Counted from the first letter of the stretch, positions 25,217-34,314 are shown. The stretch is 48,025 bases of DNA from an uncultured beta proteobacterium (GCA_903821995.1 CAIJNI010000089.1:1-48025); one strand, 5' to 3'. Notes: generated by a model not told the origin, from the sequence alone. Numbers and translations are program-made.

Positions 25217-25328
25217 CCTATTTTCTTGTTTAATTTGACTCTTACTCCCCTAGGCAGTCAAAAAAATAACAAATCATTTAATTTAATTTAAAATTAAACA
25301 AATGTTTATTAAATAACGGAGATCTCCC

Positions 25329-26210
25329 ATGTCATTAACGCCACAAAAACCATTCACAGATATTATTTTTGAAGTCACTGATCAGGTGGCTTGGATTACG
25401 ATTAATCGCCCCCGTGTTTTAAACGCATTTCGTGAGCAAACACTTGACGAAATGATTGAGGCTGTGAAGTTGACTCGTGAAGATCCTTCAATTGCATGTA
25501 TCGTTTTTAAAGGCGCTGGAGATCGCGCTTTCTCAGCAGGTGGCGATTTCTACGCAATGAAACGCCTTACATTTACTAATGCCTCCATGTGGAATGACCG
25601 TATGCTCGGACTAGCCATGGCGATCCGTGGCGTCCCTATTCCAGCTATTGCAATGGTTAATGGTTGGTGCGTCGGTGGCGGTCATGAATTAGCCCTATGG
25701 TGCGATATTGTGATTGGCTCAGAAAAATCCGTGTTTGGTCAAACAGGAGCAAAAGTTGGAGCTTGCCCAACTGTCGGTGCAACCCAATATTTACCTCGTA
25801 TTGTTGGAGAACGTATCGCCCGTGAAATGATCTTTTTAGCACGTCGCTTTGAAGCCGCTGAAGCTGTGGAAGTGGGTCTCATTAATAAGTGCGTCCCTGA
25901 GGCTGATCTTCTAAAAGAAACTTTAGCTTGGTGTGAAACTATTAAGAGTCATAGCGCACAAACTATTCGTATGACAAAGAAGAGTTTGAATTTCGAGTCA
26001 GACCAACTTTACGCCTCATGGCAGCATGGTATGGAATTATTAGCTTATGTTTGGGGCTCCGAGGAAAGTCTAGAGGGAATGAATGCCTTCCTTGAGGGTC
26101 GCAAACCTGATTTCCAAAAATTCCGCATGCAAAATAAAGCAGCACTTGATGATTACTTAGATGGATTTCATAAAAATCTCAATGCGCCACCCGATATGCG
26201 TAACCTGTAA
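25329..26210 (+). CDS. Enoyl-CoA hydratase/isomerase family protein, MenB/BadI-like
   Basis: 293 residues of the crotonase fold. SAGGDFYAMK at 69-78 and GGGHELALWCD at 116-126 form the oxyanion holes and CoA-binding turns. FGQTGAKVGACPTVG at 136-150, with YLPRIVGERIAREMIFL, resembles DHNA-CoA synthase (MenB) and the ring-cleaving hydrolase BadI more than ordinary hydratases. Reaction is therefore open: hydration, C-C bond hydrolysis of a cyclic 2-oxoacyl-CoA, or condensation. GGAG precedes the start; the CoA-transferase gene follows after 8 bases with its own AAGG, indicating one transcript. Confidence 0.88.
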   Translation: MSLTPQKPFTDIIFEVTDQVAWITINRPRVLNAFREQTLDEMIEAVKLTREDPSIACIVFKGAGDRAFSAGGDFYAMKRLTFTNASMWNDRMLGLAMAIRGVPIPAIAMVNGWCVGGGHELALWCDIVIGSEKSVFGQTGAKVGACPTVGATQYLPRIVGERIAREMIFLARRFEAAEAVEVGLINKCVPEADLLKETLAWCETIKSHSAQTIRMTKKSLNFESDQLYASWQHGMELLAYVWGSEESLEGMNAFLEGRKPDFQKFRMQNKAALDDYLDGFHKNLNAPPDMRNL

Positions 26211-26218
26211 TTAAGGTA

Positions 26219-27439
26219 ATGTCAGACTTCCATTCAACTGCAACAATAAACCAAGGTGCTCTAGCTGGTATTAAGGTCTTAGACCTGAGTCGTGTTCTGG
26301 CTGGACCTTGGTGTGGCACTCTACTTGGCGACCTAGGCGCTGAGGTTGTTAAAGTTGAATCTTTGCAGGGTGATGATACCCGTGGTTGGGGACCTCCTTT
26401 CTTAGAGGGGGAATCTGCTTACTACCTTGGATGTAATCGTAATAAGCAAGGGATTGCCATTGATTTTTCTAAATCGGTTGGCAAATCACTTTTAGCACAA
26501 CTCATTCCAGAATTCGATGTAGTTCTCGAAAATTTCAAAAATGGCACCCTCGCTAAATGGGGATTTGATCCCGCATGGTTCGAAGAAAATGCACCTCATG
26601 TTGTCCATTGTTCAATTACTGGATACGGAACAACGGGGCCACTATCGAACTTACCTGGATACGATTTTATTTTGCAAGCCGAATCTGGACTCATGAGTAT
26701 ATGCGGTCCAACCGATGGAGATCCGACAAAGTACGGTGTAGCAATTGTTGATTTAACGACAGGTATGATGGCCGCAAATGCTATTCAAGCTGCTTTAATT
26801 GCTAGATTTAGAACTGGCAAAGGGCAAGCAGTAGAAGTGTCGTTATTTGATACATCCCTAGCGCTTCTTGCTAACGTTGGTTCAAGCCACCTCGCCACAG
26901 GAAAAGATGCCCGGCGATTTGGTAATGGTCATCCCACCATTGTTCCTTATACGACCTTTGCAACGGCCGATAGGATGGTTGCTCTTGCTGTTGGTAATGA
27001 CAGTCAATTTGCTAAACTTGTAGAATTGCTGGGTCATCCGGAATGGGCCGAAGATCCTCGCTTTAAAACTAATACCGCACGAATAGAGCACCGCGATCTC
27101 GTCGATGGCCTGGTCACTGAGGCCTTTAAATCAAGAAATTCAAATGAATTAATTACTCTGCTAAGACAACATGGCATACCTATTGGAGCAGTCCACACAG
27201 TCAGTGAGGCGCTTTCTCAAGAACATACAACAGCGAAAAATATGGTGGTGAAAGTTCACCACTCCACCATTGGTGAGCTTAAAAGTTTAGGTACTCCGCT
27301 AAAGATGCATGGCACACCCACTGTAGAACCAAAAGCTCCACCTCAACTCGGTGAACATACGAAAGAGATTCTAGAAAAATATCTAAACCTCAATCCATTT
27401 GAAATTAACTCACTGTTTGAAAAGAAAATTGTTGGCTAA
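26219..27439 (+). CDS. Class III (CaiB/BaiF) CoA-transferase
   Basis: 406 residues. LSRVLAGPWCGTLLGDLGAE near 23-42 is the CoA-binding N-terminus, and Asp178 in GVAIVDLTTGMMA fits the aspartate that forms the acyl-anhydride intermediate. The C-terminal half has GNDSQFAKLVELLGHPEWA and GTPLKMHGTP, as usual. It moves CoA from a donor such as succinyl-CoA to a carboxylic acid, presumably the substrate of the hydratase encoded 8 bases upstream. It converges with a Gfo/Idh gene, with 5 bases between stops. Confidence 0.93.
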   Translation: MSDFHSTATINQGALAGIKVLDLSRVLAGPWCGTLLGDLGAEVVKVESLQGDDTRGWGPPFLEGESAYYLGCNRNKQGIAIDFSKSVGKSLLAQLIPEFDVVLENFKNGTLAKWGFDPAWFEENAPHVVHCSITGYGTTGPLSNLPGYDFILQAESGLMSICGPTDGDPTKYGVAIVDLTTGMMAANAIQAALIARFRTGKGQAVEVSLFDTSLALLANVGSSHLATGKDARRFGNGHPTIVPYTTFATADRMVALAVGNDSQFAKLVELLGHPEWAEDPRFKTNTARIEHRDLVDGLVTEAFKSRNSNELITLLRQHGIPIGAVHTVSEALSQEHTTAKNMVVKVHHSTIGELKSLGTPLKMHGTPTVEPKAPPQLGEHTKEILEKYLNLNPFEINSLFEKKIVG

Positions 27440-27444
27440 CTCAA

Positions 27445-28431
27445 TCAAGACTGAACTTGAACTGATGTTTTTTTCTCAACAGAACTAATAATCCCCTCAA
27501 ATAAAGCAATGCAACTTGCCATTTCGCTAGTTGGTATCGGATAAGGAGTTGTAGTTTTTCCTGGCTGCGGAATAGCCATCGCAAAGGCTTCTAATTCAGC
27601 TTTAATAGAATCAACCGTTGGGTAAACGATTCGTTCTATTCTGCCGCCTTGGTAACGAATGACGACCTCGTTTTCATGCAAGGATTCGACTGAAGCCTTA
27701 TCACCAAAAACATGGACACGCCAATAAATTGGCGTGGCCCTAATCATTGCAAAGTATCCTTGAATACCACTCTCAAATTGAACCATCACTGAAGTCGCAT
27801 CACGAGGATCTTTACCGCCTCTTATGGCGCTCACCTTGGCACTAACTTCCTTGGCAGGCCCAGCAATGTTGACAAAAGCATCCACAATATGAATTCCTGT
27901 TCCCGTCAATCCCCCTGCAGGAGATTCATCCGGTGAAACACGCCAATCAGAGAAGAATTTAGTCGAGTGCTCATTACTATAGTGCCCCTCCACATGAAGA
28001 ATTTCACCTAAAATACCACTCTTAACCACTTCTCTTAACTTAACCATGGAAGGCCAAAAGCGCTTATTTTGCCCCACCCCTAAAACCACATGATTTGCGG
28101 CGCACGCTGCAATGGCTCGCTTTGCATCAGCTAAGTTAAGCGTTAAAGGTTTTTCACAAAATACATGTTTTCCAGCTTCTGCGGCTTGTATGATTTGCTG
28201 TGCATGTAAAGAATGTGGGACTGCTAAAACCACAGCTTGTACATCTGGTCTTTTTAAGGCGTCTTCTAAGGAATTAGACAACTCCATACCAAGTTGCGAA
28301 GCAAACTGACGCGTCTCTTCAATTTCTTTAGTAACACCTAAAACAAATTGAAGCTCTGAGCTCTTTTTTTGAACTGCAGTGGCTAAATTCTTACCCCACC
28401 ATCCCATACCAATCAATGCTGCATTTACCAT
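27445..28431 (-). CDS. Gfo/Idh/MocA-family NAD(P)-dependent oxidoreductase, copy 2
   Basis: 328 residues. Rossmann GMGWWG at 8-13, EKP in FCEKPLTLN, then NKRFWPS, EGHYSNE and GLTGTGIHIVDA, matching copy 1 (17435-18391) segment for segment. The C-terminal 60 residues differ most. It probably oxidises a hydroxyl group of the same or a related substrate. It is the last gene of the set SMP-30, DctP-like, HIBADH-like, Gfo/Idh, 20 bases after the dehydrogenase. AGAG lies before the ATG. Confidence 0.9.
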   Translation of the reverse strand: MVNAALIGMGWWGKNLATAVQKKSSELQFVLGVTKEIEETRQFASQLGMELSNSLEDALKRPDVQAVVLAVPHSLHAQQIIQAAEAGKHVFCEKPLTLNLADAKRAIAACAANHVVLGVGQNKRFWPSMVKLREVVKSGILGEILHVEGHYSNEHSTKFFSDWRVSPDESPAGGLTGTGIHIVDAFVNIAGPAKEVSAKVSAIRGGKDPRDATSVMVQFESGIQGYFAMIRATPIYWRVHVFGDKASVESLHENEVVIRYQGGRIERIVYPTVDSIKAELEAFAMAIPQPGKTTTPYPIPTSEMASCIALFEGIISSVEKKTSVQVQS

Positions 28432-28451
28432 GTGTCTCTTCTCTTATTTAG

Positions 28452-29351
28452 TTATTTGGTTTTCTTTAATGCATTGCGTGCAATAGCTTCAAAAATGATC
28501 GCATTATCAAGAAGCGATTCATCATTAGCTACACAATTCTGTAATAATTTTATATAAATTTCAGTCATAGGCAAATGTTGTTGAGCACCATTACCCAATT
28601 GCTGAATTAACCCAAAATCTTTCAAACTCTGATCTACCCGACTTTGAGGGTTTTCATATTGACGCTTGACCATTAAAGGTCCTTTTGTTTTCATAACACT
28701 AGATGCTGCAGCTGAGTTTTGAAGAATTGGTAGTAGTTTTTCAGGATCTAGTCCGATACTCTTTCCAAAATTTAAGCCTTCAGCCATCGCGCCGCGATGC
28801 AGTCCTAAGACCAGATTAATAGCTAGCTTCGCTCGACTTGCATCCCCCTGGGTTCCAACATGTACGCGCCTTGGACAGATAATATCGAGAACTGGAGTAA
28901 GTTCTTCACACAAGCTTTCAGATCCCCCCATCAATCCTAAACAGTCTCCCTGAACTACCTGTTTACTCGTACCTGAAATCGGTAACTCCAAAAAGAATGC
29001 GCCTAAATCATGACACCTTTTAGCAATATCTTTTATCGAGTCAGGATCACAGGTGCTAGTACAAATAAAATAAAGTGGGTTATCTAAAGAGTGCCGCGTC
29101 ATTAATCCATCTTTACCAAAGATCGCTTCTTCAACTTGCTCAGTATTAAAGACTGACAAAATAATGACTGAACATGCTTTAGCGAGTGAAGATAGACTGT
29201 GGCTTACACGATGCTCTCCTAATTCCACGCATCTTTGTGGACTCAAATCAAAACCTAAAACGGGTTCAGAATCTTCATCTAACCGCTTAACAAATGCTTG
29301 CCCCATGAGGCCTAAACCAACTACTCCAACGGGTTTTGTTAACTGCACCAT
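28452..29351 (-). CDS. HIBADH-family NAD(P)-dependent dehydrogenase, SGTS subtype, copy 2
   Basis: 299 residues. Rossmann GLGLMG at 12-17, LELPISGTSK at 121-130, catalytic Lys at 175 in RAKLAINLVL. It shares the SGTS signature and the DPxSI(K/A) segment with copy 1 (20334-21215) but is clearly diverged. The N-terminal nucleotide-binding part is otherwise normal. The reaction is an oxidation/reduction of a hydroxy/oxo acid; its exact substrate is unknown. Gene order here is DctP-like, HIBADH-like, Gfo/Idh, against HIBADH-like, Bug, DctP-like, Gfo/Idh in the first cassette. Confidence 0.88.
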   Translation of the reverse strand: MVQLTKPVGVVGLGLMGQAFVKRLDEDSEPVLGFDLSPQRCVELGEHRVSHSLSSLAKACSVIILSVFNTEQVEEAIFGKDGLMTRHSLDNPLYFICTSTCDPDSIKDIAKRCHDLGAFFLELPISGTSKQVVQGDCLGLMGGSESLCEELTPVLDIICPRRVHVGTQGDASRAKLAINLVLGLHRGAMAEGLNFGKSIGLDPEKLLPILQNSAAASSVMKTKGPLMVKRQYENPQSRVDQSLKDFGLIQQLGNGAQQHLPMTEIYIKLLQNCVANDESLLDNAIIFEAIARNALKKTK

Positions 29352-29367
29352 TTTTAATCTTTCGTGA

Positions 29368-30489
29368 TTACTTCAACGGCAATAAGTTCATCAGTGGTTG
29401 ATCTAAAGTAGCTTGCATCAATTGATCTGAACTAAAATCTTGATACTTTTCAATCTGTTTCTTAATGTCTTTAATAATTTCAGCACCGGGGTAGTTTTTA
29501 CCCTCTAGATTTTTAATTAAAGCAGATTCAACATGAGCTACTCGACTACGCCAACGCTCTTGCTCTGTATCCGTTAAGCTAATAAAGCTAATGCCTGCCT
29601 TAACAAACTCTGCGCAAGCTTTAGCACCTGCTAGTCCATAAAAAATTTGCGCCCCAGCTTGGGCCATCGCACGCATCCAAGCGTTCAGTGTCAATTGTAA
29701 GTCTTTAGGTAATTGATTAAAAAAAGACTTAGACAAGCAATACTCTAGGTTAACACGTACTAAATTGGCTGAAGTTCGATACTTTGCAAATTTATACAAC
29801 CCAACTGTATAAGCAGCGCTATCTGATATCGATATAGCAAAGACTTCACCAGACTCAAATTTTTGCTTTGCCTCTGGTGTGCTACAGCCGACTGGAACCG
29901 CACCTAAGGCTGAAAATAGGTCAGATTCCATGCCGTTACTACATGCAATTTTCTGATCTGCCATATCTTCTAGTGTGCGAATAGGTTCGCGACTAAATAG
30001 GTTGTACTCGCTCGTGGCGACCATTCTTCCCATATAAATGTCATGACACTCAATATCCCTCTTAAAATGCTTATCGTATAAATCTTCTGAGACAGCGGTA
30101 GCTAATTCAACACTAGGAAAGATAAAGGGCAAACTTAAACATTGAGCAGCTGGAAAAAGATTGGCGTCCCATGCTGAATAGACGGGGCACATATCTGTGA
30201 TTCCTTTTTGCAATACCTCTATGCCGTCTCTTTCTTTATGCAGACTTCCACCCCAATGCTGCTCAACCTGGATCCGTCCATTCGTCATTTCTGCTAAACG
30301 TAAAAATCCTGGTACAAAAACATCCTGGACCGCAGGCGAAGCCCCAGGGATATGAGCACTTACTCGCATTGTAAATTCAGGAGCGCCATAAGTTTGAGGA
30401 TTTTTAACATCAAGCCAGTTTCTTGCAACAGCAGTCTTTGCTAACACCTGGTCCACTGAATCATTTGAGTCAATTTGTTTTAAAGTCAT
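29368..30489 (-). CDS. TRAP-type (DctP-like) solute-binding domain protein without signal peptide, variant
   Basis: 373 residues. The ATG at 30489 sits 2 bases after the SMP-30 stop with no Shine-Dalgarno, so translation is probably coupled. The first 36 residues are polar (KQIDSNDSVDQVLAK...), with no leader or membrane helix. The DctP fold then begins (MRVSAHIPGASPAVQDVFVP) and runs to about 345. At the position where TRAP binding proteins have the carboxylate-binding Arg, this protein reads KIACSNGME, an Ala. It therefore may bind a non-carboxylate ligand or none. It lies between a lactonase and a dehydrogenase, with no permease genes. Confidence 0.8.
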   Translation of the reverse strand: MTLKQIDSNDSVDQVLAKTAVARNWLDVKNPQTYGAPEFTMRVSAHIPGASPAVQDVFVPGFLRLAEMTNGRIQVEQHWGGSLHKERDGIEVLQKGITDMCPVYSAWDANLFPAAQCLSLPFIFPSVELATAVSEDLYDKHFKRDIECHDIYMGRMVATSEYNLFSREPIRTLEDMADQKIACSNGMESDLFSALGAVPVGCSTPEAKQKFESGEVFAISISDSAAYTVGLYKFAKYRTSANLVRVNLEYCLSKSFFNQLPKDLQLTLNAWMRAMAQAGAQIFYGLAGAKACAEFVKAGISFISLTDTEQERWRSRVAHVESALIKNLEGKNYPGAEIIKDIKKQIEKYQDFSSDQLMQATLDQPLMNLLPLK

Positions 30490-30491
30490 GA

Positions 30492-31418
30492 TTAACTTAA
30501 TCCAAACATTTTTTTACCAGCAACAGGCATTCTTGCTTTAAGAATATCTCCCGACATAGATTCAGTAATATATAAATCTCTACCATCCGCGCCACCGAAA
30601 CATAAGTTAGCAAGATGGTGATGATGCGGGTTCTCTGAATACACTAAATGTGTTGGCAACATATTATTATCGAAACGCCAAATACCTACGCCTAAGTGAC
30701 AAACCAGTAGTCCATTTTCGGAATCCATCTCAATACCATCTGGCCCTGCAGCACCACCTGATAATTGAATAGCAACTCCGGTTTTTGAAACAGAACCATC
30801 AGCCATCAAAGGTAGGCGCCAAATTTGTTGCGAGCGCGTTGCTGCAACAAATACATGTTTTTCTTGGGTATTTAGTGTGATTCCATTTGGACTTGGAACA
30901 TTAATAACGAGACGGTCTAATTTACCAGAGGCACTTAGACGAAACACTCTTCCTGTTGGATCAGCAATTCCAGTTTGACCTTGATCCGTAAAATATAGAT
31001 CTCCATTAGATGCAAAGTGTAGGTCATTCAAACCTTTAAACGCCTCACTATACATAGTACCTAGGATAGTTTGAATTTTTCCTGTCTTTGTATCTAACTC
31101 AAGTAGTCCTGCTTTGTAGTCACAAATAAAAGCTCTGCCATCTTTATGAAACTTTAACCCATTTGGCCACCCGTCATATTGAGTCACTAAATCCCAATTA
31201 CCTTTGGTATCTATTCGAAAGATACGACCATATGGGATATCAACAAACCAAAGGTTTCCTTCTCTATCAAACGAAGGCCCCTCTAAAAAACATTCAATTT
31301 CAGCACCTTGGCGATTGGGATCTGCCCAACCTGAGCGCTGTTTTTTCCGAAATTTAGCCGGCATGGTCATAAATACTTCAGCTTTGATTTTTTCGACGGG
31401 TTGAAACGGGTTATACAT
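30492..31418 (-). CDS. SMP-30/gluconolactonase-family hydrolase
   Basis: 308 residues of a six-bladed propeller. Metal ligands are recognisable as Glu46 (FLEGPSF), Asn131 (LNDLHF), Asn178 (PNGITLN) and Asp227 (GPDGIEMD). No signal peptide. Members hydrolyse sugar lactones such as gluconolactone or related carbohydrate lactones. AGGAG seven bases before the ATG makes this the first gene of the minus-strand set with DctP-like, HIBADH-like and Gfo/Idh. Together with the divergent UxaA/GarD gene this is a sugar- or sugar-acid-degrading neighbourhood. Confidence 0.9.
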   Translation of the reverse strand: MYNPFQPVEKIKAEVFMTMPAKFRKKQRSGWADPNRQGAEIECFLEGPSFDREGNLWFVDIPYGRIFRIDTKGNWDLVTQYDGWPNGLKFHKDGRAFICDYKAGLLELDTKTGKIQTILGTMYSEAFKGLNDLHFASNGDLYFTDQGQTGIADPTGRVFRLSASGKLDRLVINVPSPNGITLNTQEKHVFVAATRSQQIWRLPLMADGSVSKTGVAIQLSGGAAGPDGIEMDSENGLLVCHLGVGIWRFDNNMLPTHLVYSENPHHHHLANLCFGGADGRDLYITESMSGDILKARMPVAGKKMFGLS

Positions 31419-31557
31419 GTAATCTCCTGTTAATTTATTTTTTCAGATAAGTGGCTTAGGATAAACTAAAATTCATTGTATATTTACAGACAACTCAAAA
31501 AAAATTAAACACTCGATTAAATCCATTTGCCCAACAGACAAGGTAAAAAGTTAAAAA
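31419..31557. promoter_or_regulatory. Divergent promoter region (SMP-30 set / UxaA-like gene)
   Basis: 139 AT-rich bases separate two divergent starts. I see no inverted repeat longer than 6 bases and no clear -35/-10 pair. It is assigned as a promoter region only by geometry. Confidence 0.3.
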
Positions 31558-33105
31558 ATGATTGAAACCTCAGGAAAAACCGTCACTGGGCCTATTATTC
31601 GCCTACACCTGTCCGATAACGTCGTAGTTGCTCGTATTGATGTCAATATAGGTACGCCAGTACCCAGTGAAAACTTTATCTCTAAAAGCCAAGTACCTGC
31701 AGGTTATAAGATTGCGGCTAAAAAGATCCTTAAAGGGGAGCCGATTCTTAAATACAACGTCACAATCGGCTTTGCGAACACGGATATTGAACCCGGAACT
31801 ATGGTTCATAGTCACAATACTGAATTTCGTGAATTCGACCGTGACTACGCTTACGCCAGTGAATTTAAGCCTGTACAAATGGTTCCTGAAGCAGAACGAG
31901 CCACTTTTCAAGGTTATGTTCGTGCCGATGGCAGGGTCGGGACAAGAAATTTTATTGGAATTTTGTCGACGGTCAACTGTTCTGCCACGGTCGTGAATAA
32001 AATTGCAGAATGGTTTACCCCAGAGCGTCTAAAAGATTATCCAAATATTGATGGTGTAGTCGCGTTTTCACATTCCATCGGATGCGGTATGGAAATGACC
32101 GGCGAGCCGATGCAACTATTAAGAAGAACGATGGCGGGATACGCAACGCATGCTAATCTTGCGGCAGCACTTATTATTGGTTTGGGTTGCGAGCGTAATC
32201 AACTCCAGGGTTTGATGGATCAAGAAAAATTAAAGGCAGGATCGACTCTTCATACCTTCATCATGCAAGAATCGGGCGGGACCCGTCAAACAATCCAAGC
32301 AGGAATCGAGGTTGTTCAATCTCTGCTCGAAAAAGCAAATACGGTTAAAAGACAAACTGTTTCAGCAAGCCATTTAACTGTGGGGCTTCAATGTGGCGGA
32401 TCTGATGGATTTTCTTCGATCACAGCTAACCCAGCTTTGGGAGCAGCTGTTGACATTTTGGCACGCCATGGTGGTACTGGAATTTTATCTGAAACACCTG
32501 AAATTTATGGTGTTGAACATACGCTGACTCGCCGCGCGGCGAGTCAAGAGATTGGAGAAAAACTGATCAGCCGAATTCGGTGGTGGAAAGACGAGTATTC
32601 TGTGGGCAGAGACGTACAAATCAATGGTCAAGTCAGCCCAGGAAATCAAGTTGGTGGGTTAGCTAATATCTTTGAAAAATCTCTAGGGTCTTCCATGAAA
32701 GGCGGAACTGGGCCTTTGATGGAGGTCTTCCGATATGCAGAACCTGTCAATACTAAAGGCTTTGTCTTTATGGATACGCCTGGGTTTGACCCTGTGTCAG
32801 CCACTGGACAAATCGCAGGTGGTGCCAATTTAATTGCTTTTACCACTGGTCGTGGCTCGATGTTCGGATCCAAACCTGCTCCATGTGTCAAACTTGCGAC
32901 CAACTCACCGATGTATAAGCGCCTAACCGAAGATATGGACATTAATTGCGGTGAAATTTTAGACGGCACAGCAACTGTCCAAGAAATGGGTCAACGGATT
33001 TTTGAATTATTTCTTCGGGTCGCTTCAGGTGAGCCTTCTAAGAGTGAACTATTAGGACTGGGTGACTACGAATTTGTTCCTTGGCAAATCGGAATTATGA
33101 GCTAA
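31558..33105 (+). CDS. UxaA/GarD-family sugar-acid dehydratase
   Basis: 515 residues. An N-terminal SAF domain (about 11-90, including NIGTPVPSENF and AGYKIAAKKILKGEPI) is fused to the UxaA/GarD domain (from about 115: YVRADGRVGTRNFIG, Cys176 in SIGCGME, and LTVGLQCGGSDGFS). Family members are iron-dependent dehydratases of altronate or galactarate that yield 2-keto-3-deoxy acids; the substrate here is undetermined. Length and domain order are complete. It is divergent from the SMP-30 set and converges with an Ldh-family gene behind a clear terminator. It probably supplies the dehydration step of the same pathway. Confidence 0.92.
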   Translation: MIETSGKTVTGPIIRLHLSDNVVVARIDVNIGTPVPSENFISKSQVPAGYKIAAKKILKGEPILKYNVTIGFANTDIEPGTMVHSHNTEFREFDRDYAYASEFKPVQMVPEAERATFQGYVRADGRVGTRNFIGILSTVNCSATVVNKIAEWFTPERLKDYPNIDGVVAFSHSIGCGMEMTGEPMQLLRRTMAGYATHANLAAALIIGLGCERNQLQGLMDQEKLKAGSTLHTFIMQESGGTRQTIQAGIEVVQSLLEKANTVKRQTVSASHLTVGLQCGGSDGFSSITANPALGAAVDILARHGGTGILSETPEIYGVEHTLTRRAASQEIGEKLISRIRWWKDEYSVGRDVQINGQVSPGNQVGGLANIFEKSLGSSMKGGTGPLMEVFRYAEPVNTKGFVFMDTPGFDPVSATGQIAGGANLIAFTTGRGSMFGSKPAPCVKLATNSPMYKRLTEDMDINCGEILDGTATVQEMGQRIFELFLRVASGEPSKSELLGLGDYEFVPWQIGIMS

Positions 33106-33133
33106 ACACGAAGAATGTTTATTCTTCGTGTTT
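33104..33133. terminator. Bidirectional rho-independent-like terminator
   Basis: A perfect 13-base stem (33104-33116 with 33121-33133) and the 4-base loop GTTT. It starts within the UxaA-like stop codon and is followed by TTTTG on the plus strand. On the minus strand a short T-run follows the other arm. It lies exactly between two convergent genes. Confidence 0.8.
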
Positions 33134-33141
33134 TGTAACTC

Positions 33142-34194
33142 TTAAATCTGCTCAACACCTGATTCAGTCGCAAGCTTATTCAAGGCTTGACGAAGCTCAG
33201 CTGAAATTGGAATTCCTTCTGCTCTTCTCTTCGCCTCAGTCGCCGCAGACCCCACTCCCGGAATATGAATTTTTTCTACGCCCGGTAACTTTCTAGAATT
33301 CTCAATATCAGTCACGAGCTGAGTAACTTTTTCAAAAATAAATTGCGGGTCACCAAAGCAGGCAGGATTCAGAGCGATGACGAGTTGACCTGTATTGGTT
33401 TTAGATGCAAAGTCGGCATTAAAATCTATGGTTTCATTACCGGCAGCTCCACCATTTAGAGTGCCTGCAAGCAATGCCACCATTAAAGCTAATCCATATC
33501 CTTTATAGTCACCAATCGGCAGTAATGACCCTTCATTCGCACGCAACGGGTCAGTTAGAGGTTGCCCTTGCTGATCAATCATCCATCCCTCAGGGAGCTT
33601 CTTACCATTCATCGCTGCGAGTTTTATTTTTCCATAGGCTGCAACAGTTGTAGCCATATCTAAAACCACCATTGGACGTTGATGTGCGGGTATTGCTATA
33701 GCGATAGGATTGGTTGATAAAAGCAAATCAATACCGCCCCAAGGTGCCATATGGTTTGCATTACCTACCGCCATATAGATCCCAATGAGGCCTCGCTCTG
33801 CAAGCATCCGAACGTACACTGACGCGGCTCCTGAATGATTCCCATGATGGCTACCTACCCAAGCTACGCCATTTTCTTTTGCTTTAGCCGTTGCAATATC
33901 AACCGCTTTTTGCATGACTAAATGACCAAAACCATTGTCCCCATTGAGGAGTGCAGTCCCGCCAAACTCCCTCTCAATATGGATATTAGGGGCTAAATTC
34001 ATACCGCCAGATTTAATGCGCTTGACATAGGAGGGGGTGCGAAAAATACCGTGTCCATCTGCTCCTGCCAAATCAGAACGAACCATTAAATCTCCAATGA
34101 TTTTGGCATCTTGAATTGGCACTTGGTTGGCCACGAGTACTTTTGTAATAAAGTCTTGCGCTTGTGTTACTGAAATTTGGGTTGAATTTGACAC
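33142..34194 (-). CDS. Ldh-family (malate/L-lactate/ureidoglycolate/2,3-diketogulonate type) NAD(P)H oxidoreductase
   Basis: 350 residues. The family's catalytic His is at 48 in ADGHGIFRTPSYV, and GSHHGNHSGAAS near 114-124 contacts the substrate and cofactor. Family members (YiaK, ComC, AllD, malate dehydrogenase-2) reduce 2-oxo acids to 2-hydroxy acids or the reverse; the precise substrate is not readable. PTNPIAIAIP-like cofactor loop (LSTNPIAIAIPA) is intact. It is a single minus-strand gene, divergent from the hydroxyacyl-CoA-type dehydrogenase. It fits a sugar-acid pathway with the UxaA-like protein. Confidence 0.92.
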   Translation of the reverse strand: MSNSTQISVTQAQDFITKVLVANQVPIQDAKIIGDLMVRSDLAGADGHGIFRTPSYVKRIKSGGMNLAPNIHIEREFGGTALLNGDNGFGHLVMQKAVDIATAKAKENGVAWVGSHHGNHSGAASVYVRMLAERGLIGIYMAVGNANHMAPWGGIDLLLSTNPIAIAIPAHQRPMVVLDMATTVAAYGKIKLAAMNGKKLPEGWMIDQQGQPLTDPLRANEGSLLPIGDYKGYGLALMVALLAGTLNGGAAGNETIDFNADFASKTNTGQLVIALNPACFGDPQFIFEKVTQLVTDIENSRKLPGVEKIHIPGVGSAATEAKRRAEGIPISAELRQALNKLATESGVEQI

Positions 34195-34314
34195 GTCTCT
34201 TCTCTTTTTTAGGTTTTTTTGAATATATTAGTTTGCACTATAAAATAACATATCGTTCAAATTAATATTAATTCTTACTTTATAAAATAATTCTATTCAT
34301 TAGAAAAGGGACAT
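34195..34314. promoter_or_regulatory. Divergent promoter region with duplicated -10-like box
   Basis: 120 AT-rich bases. The 10-mer TATAAAATAA occurs twice on the plus strand, at 34239-34248 and 34281-34290. The second lies 25 bases before the dehydrogenase ATG and is the better -10 candidate. No clear -35 was found. AAGGGAC precedes the plus-strand start. Confidence 0.4.

Noticed and set aside
25235..25298. Hairpin TTGACT/AGTCAA and the 17-base AT palindrome at 25282-25298 before the hydratase gene.
   Set aside because: Short or AT-only symmetry is expected by chance in such sequence; no functional support.
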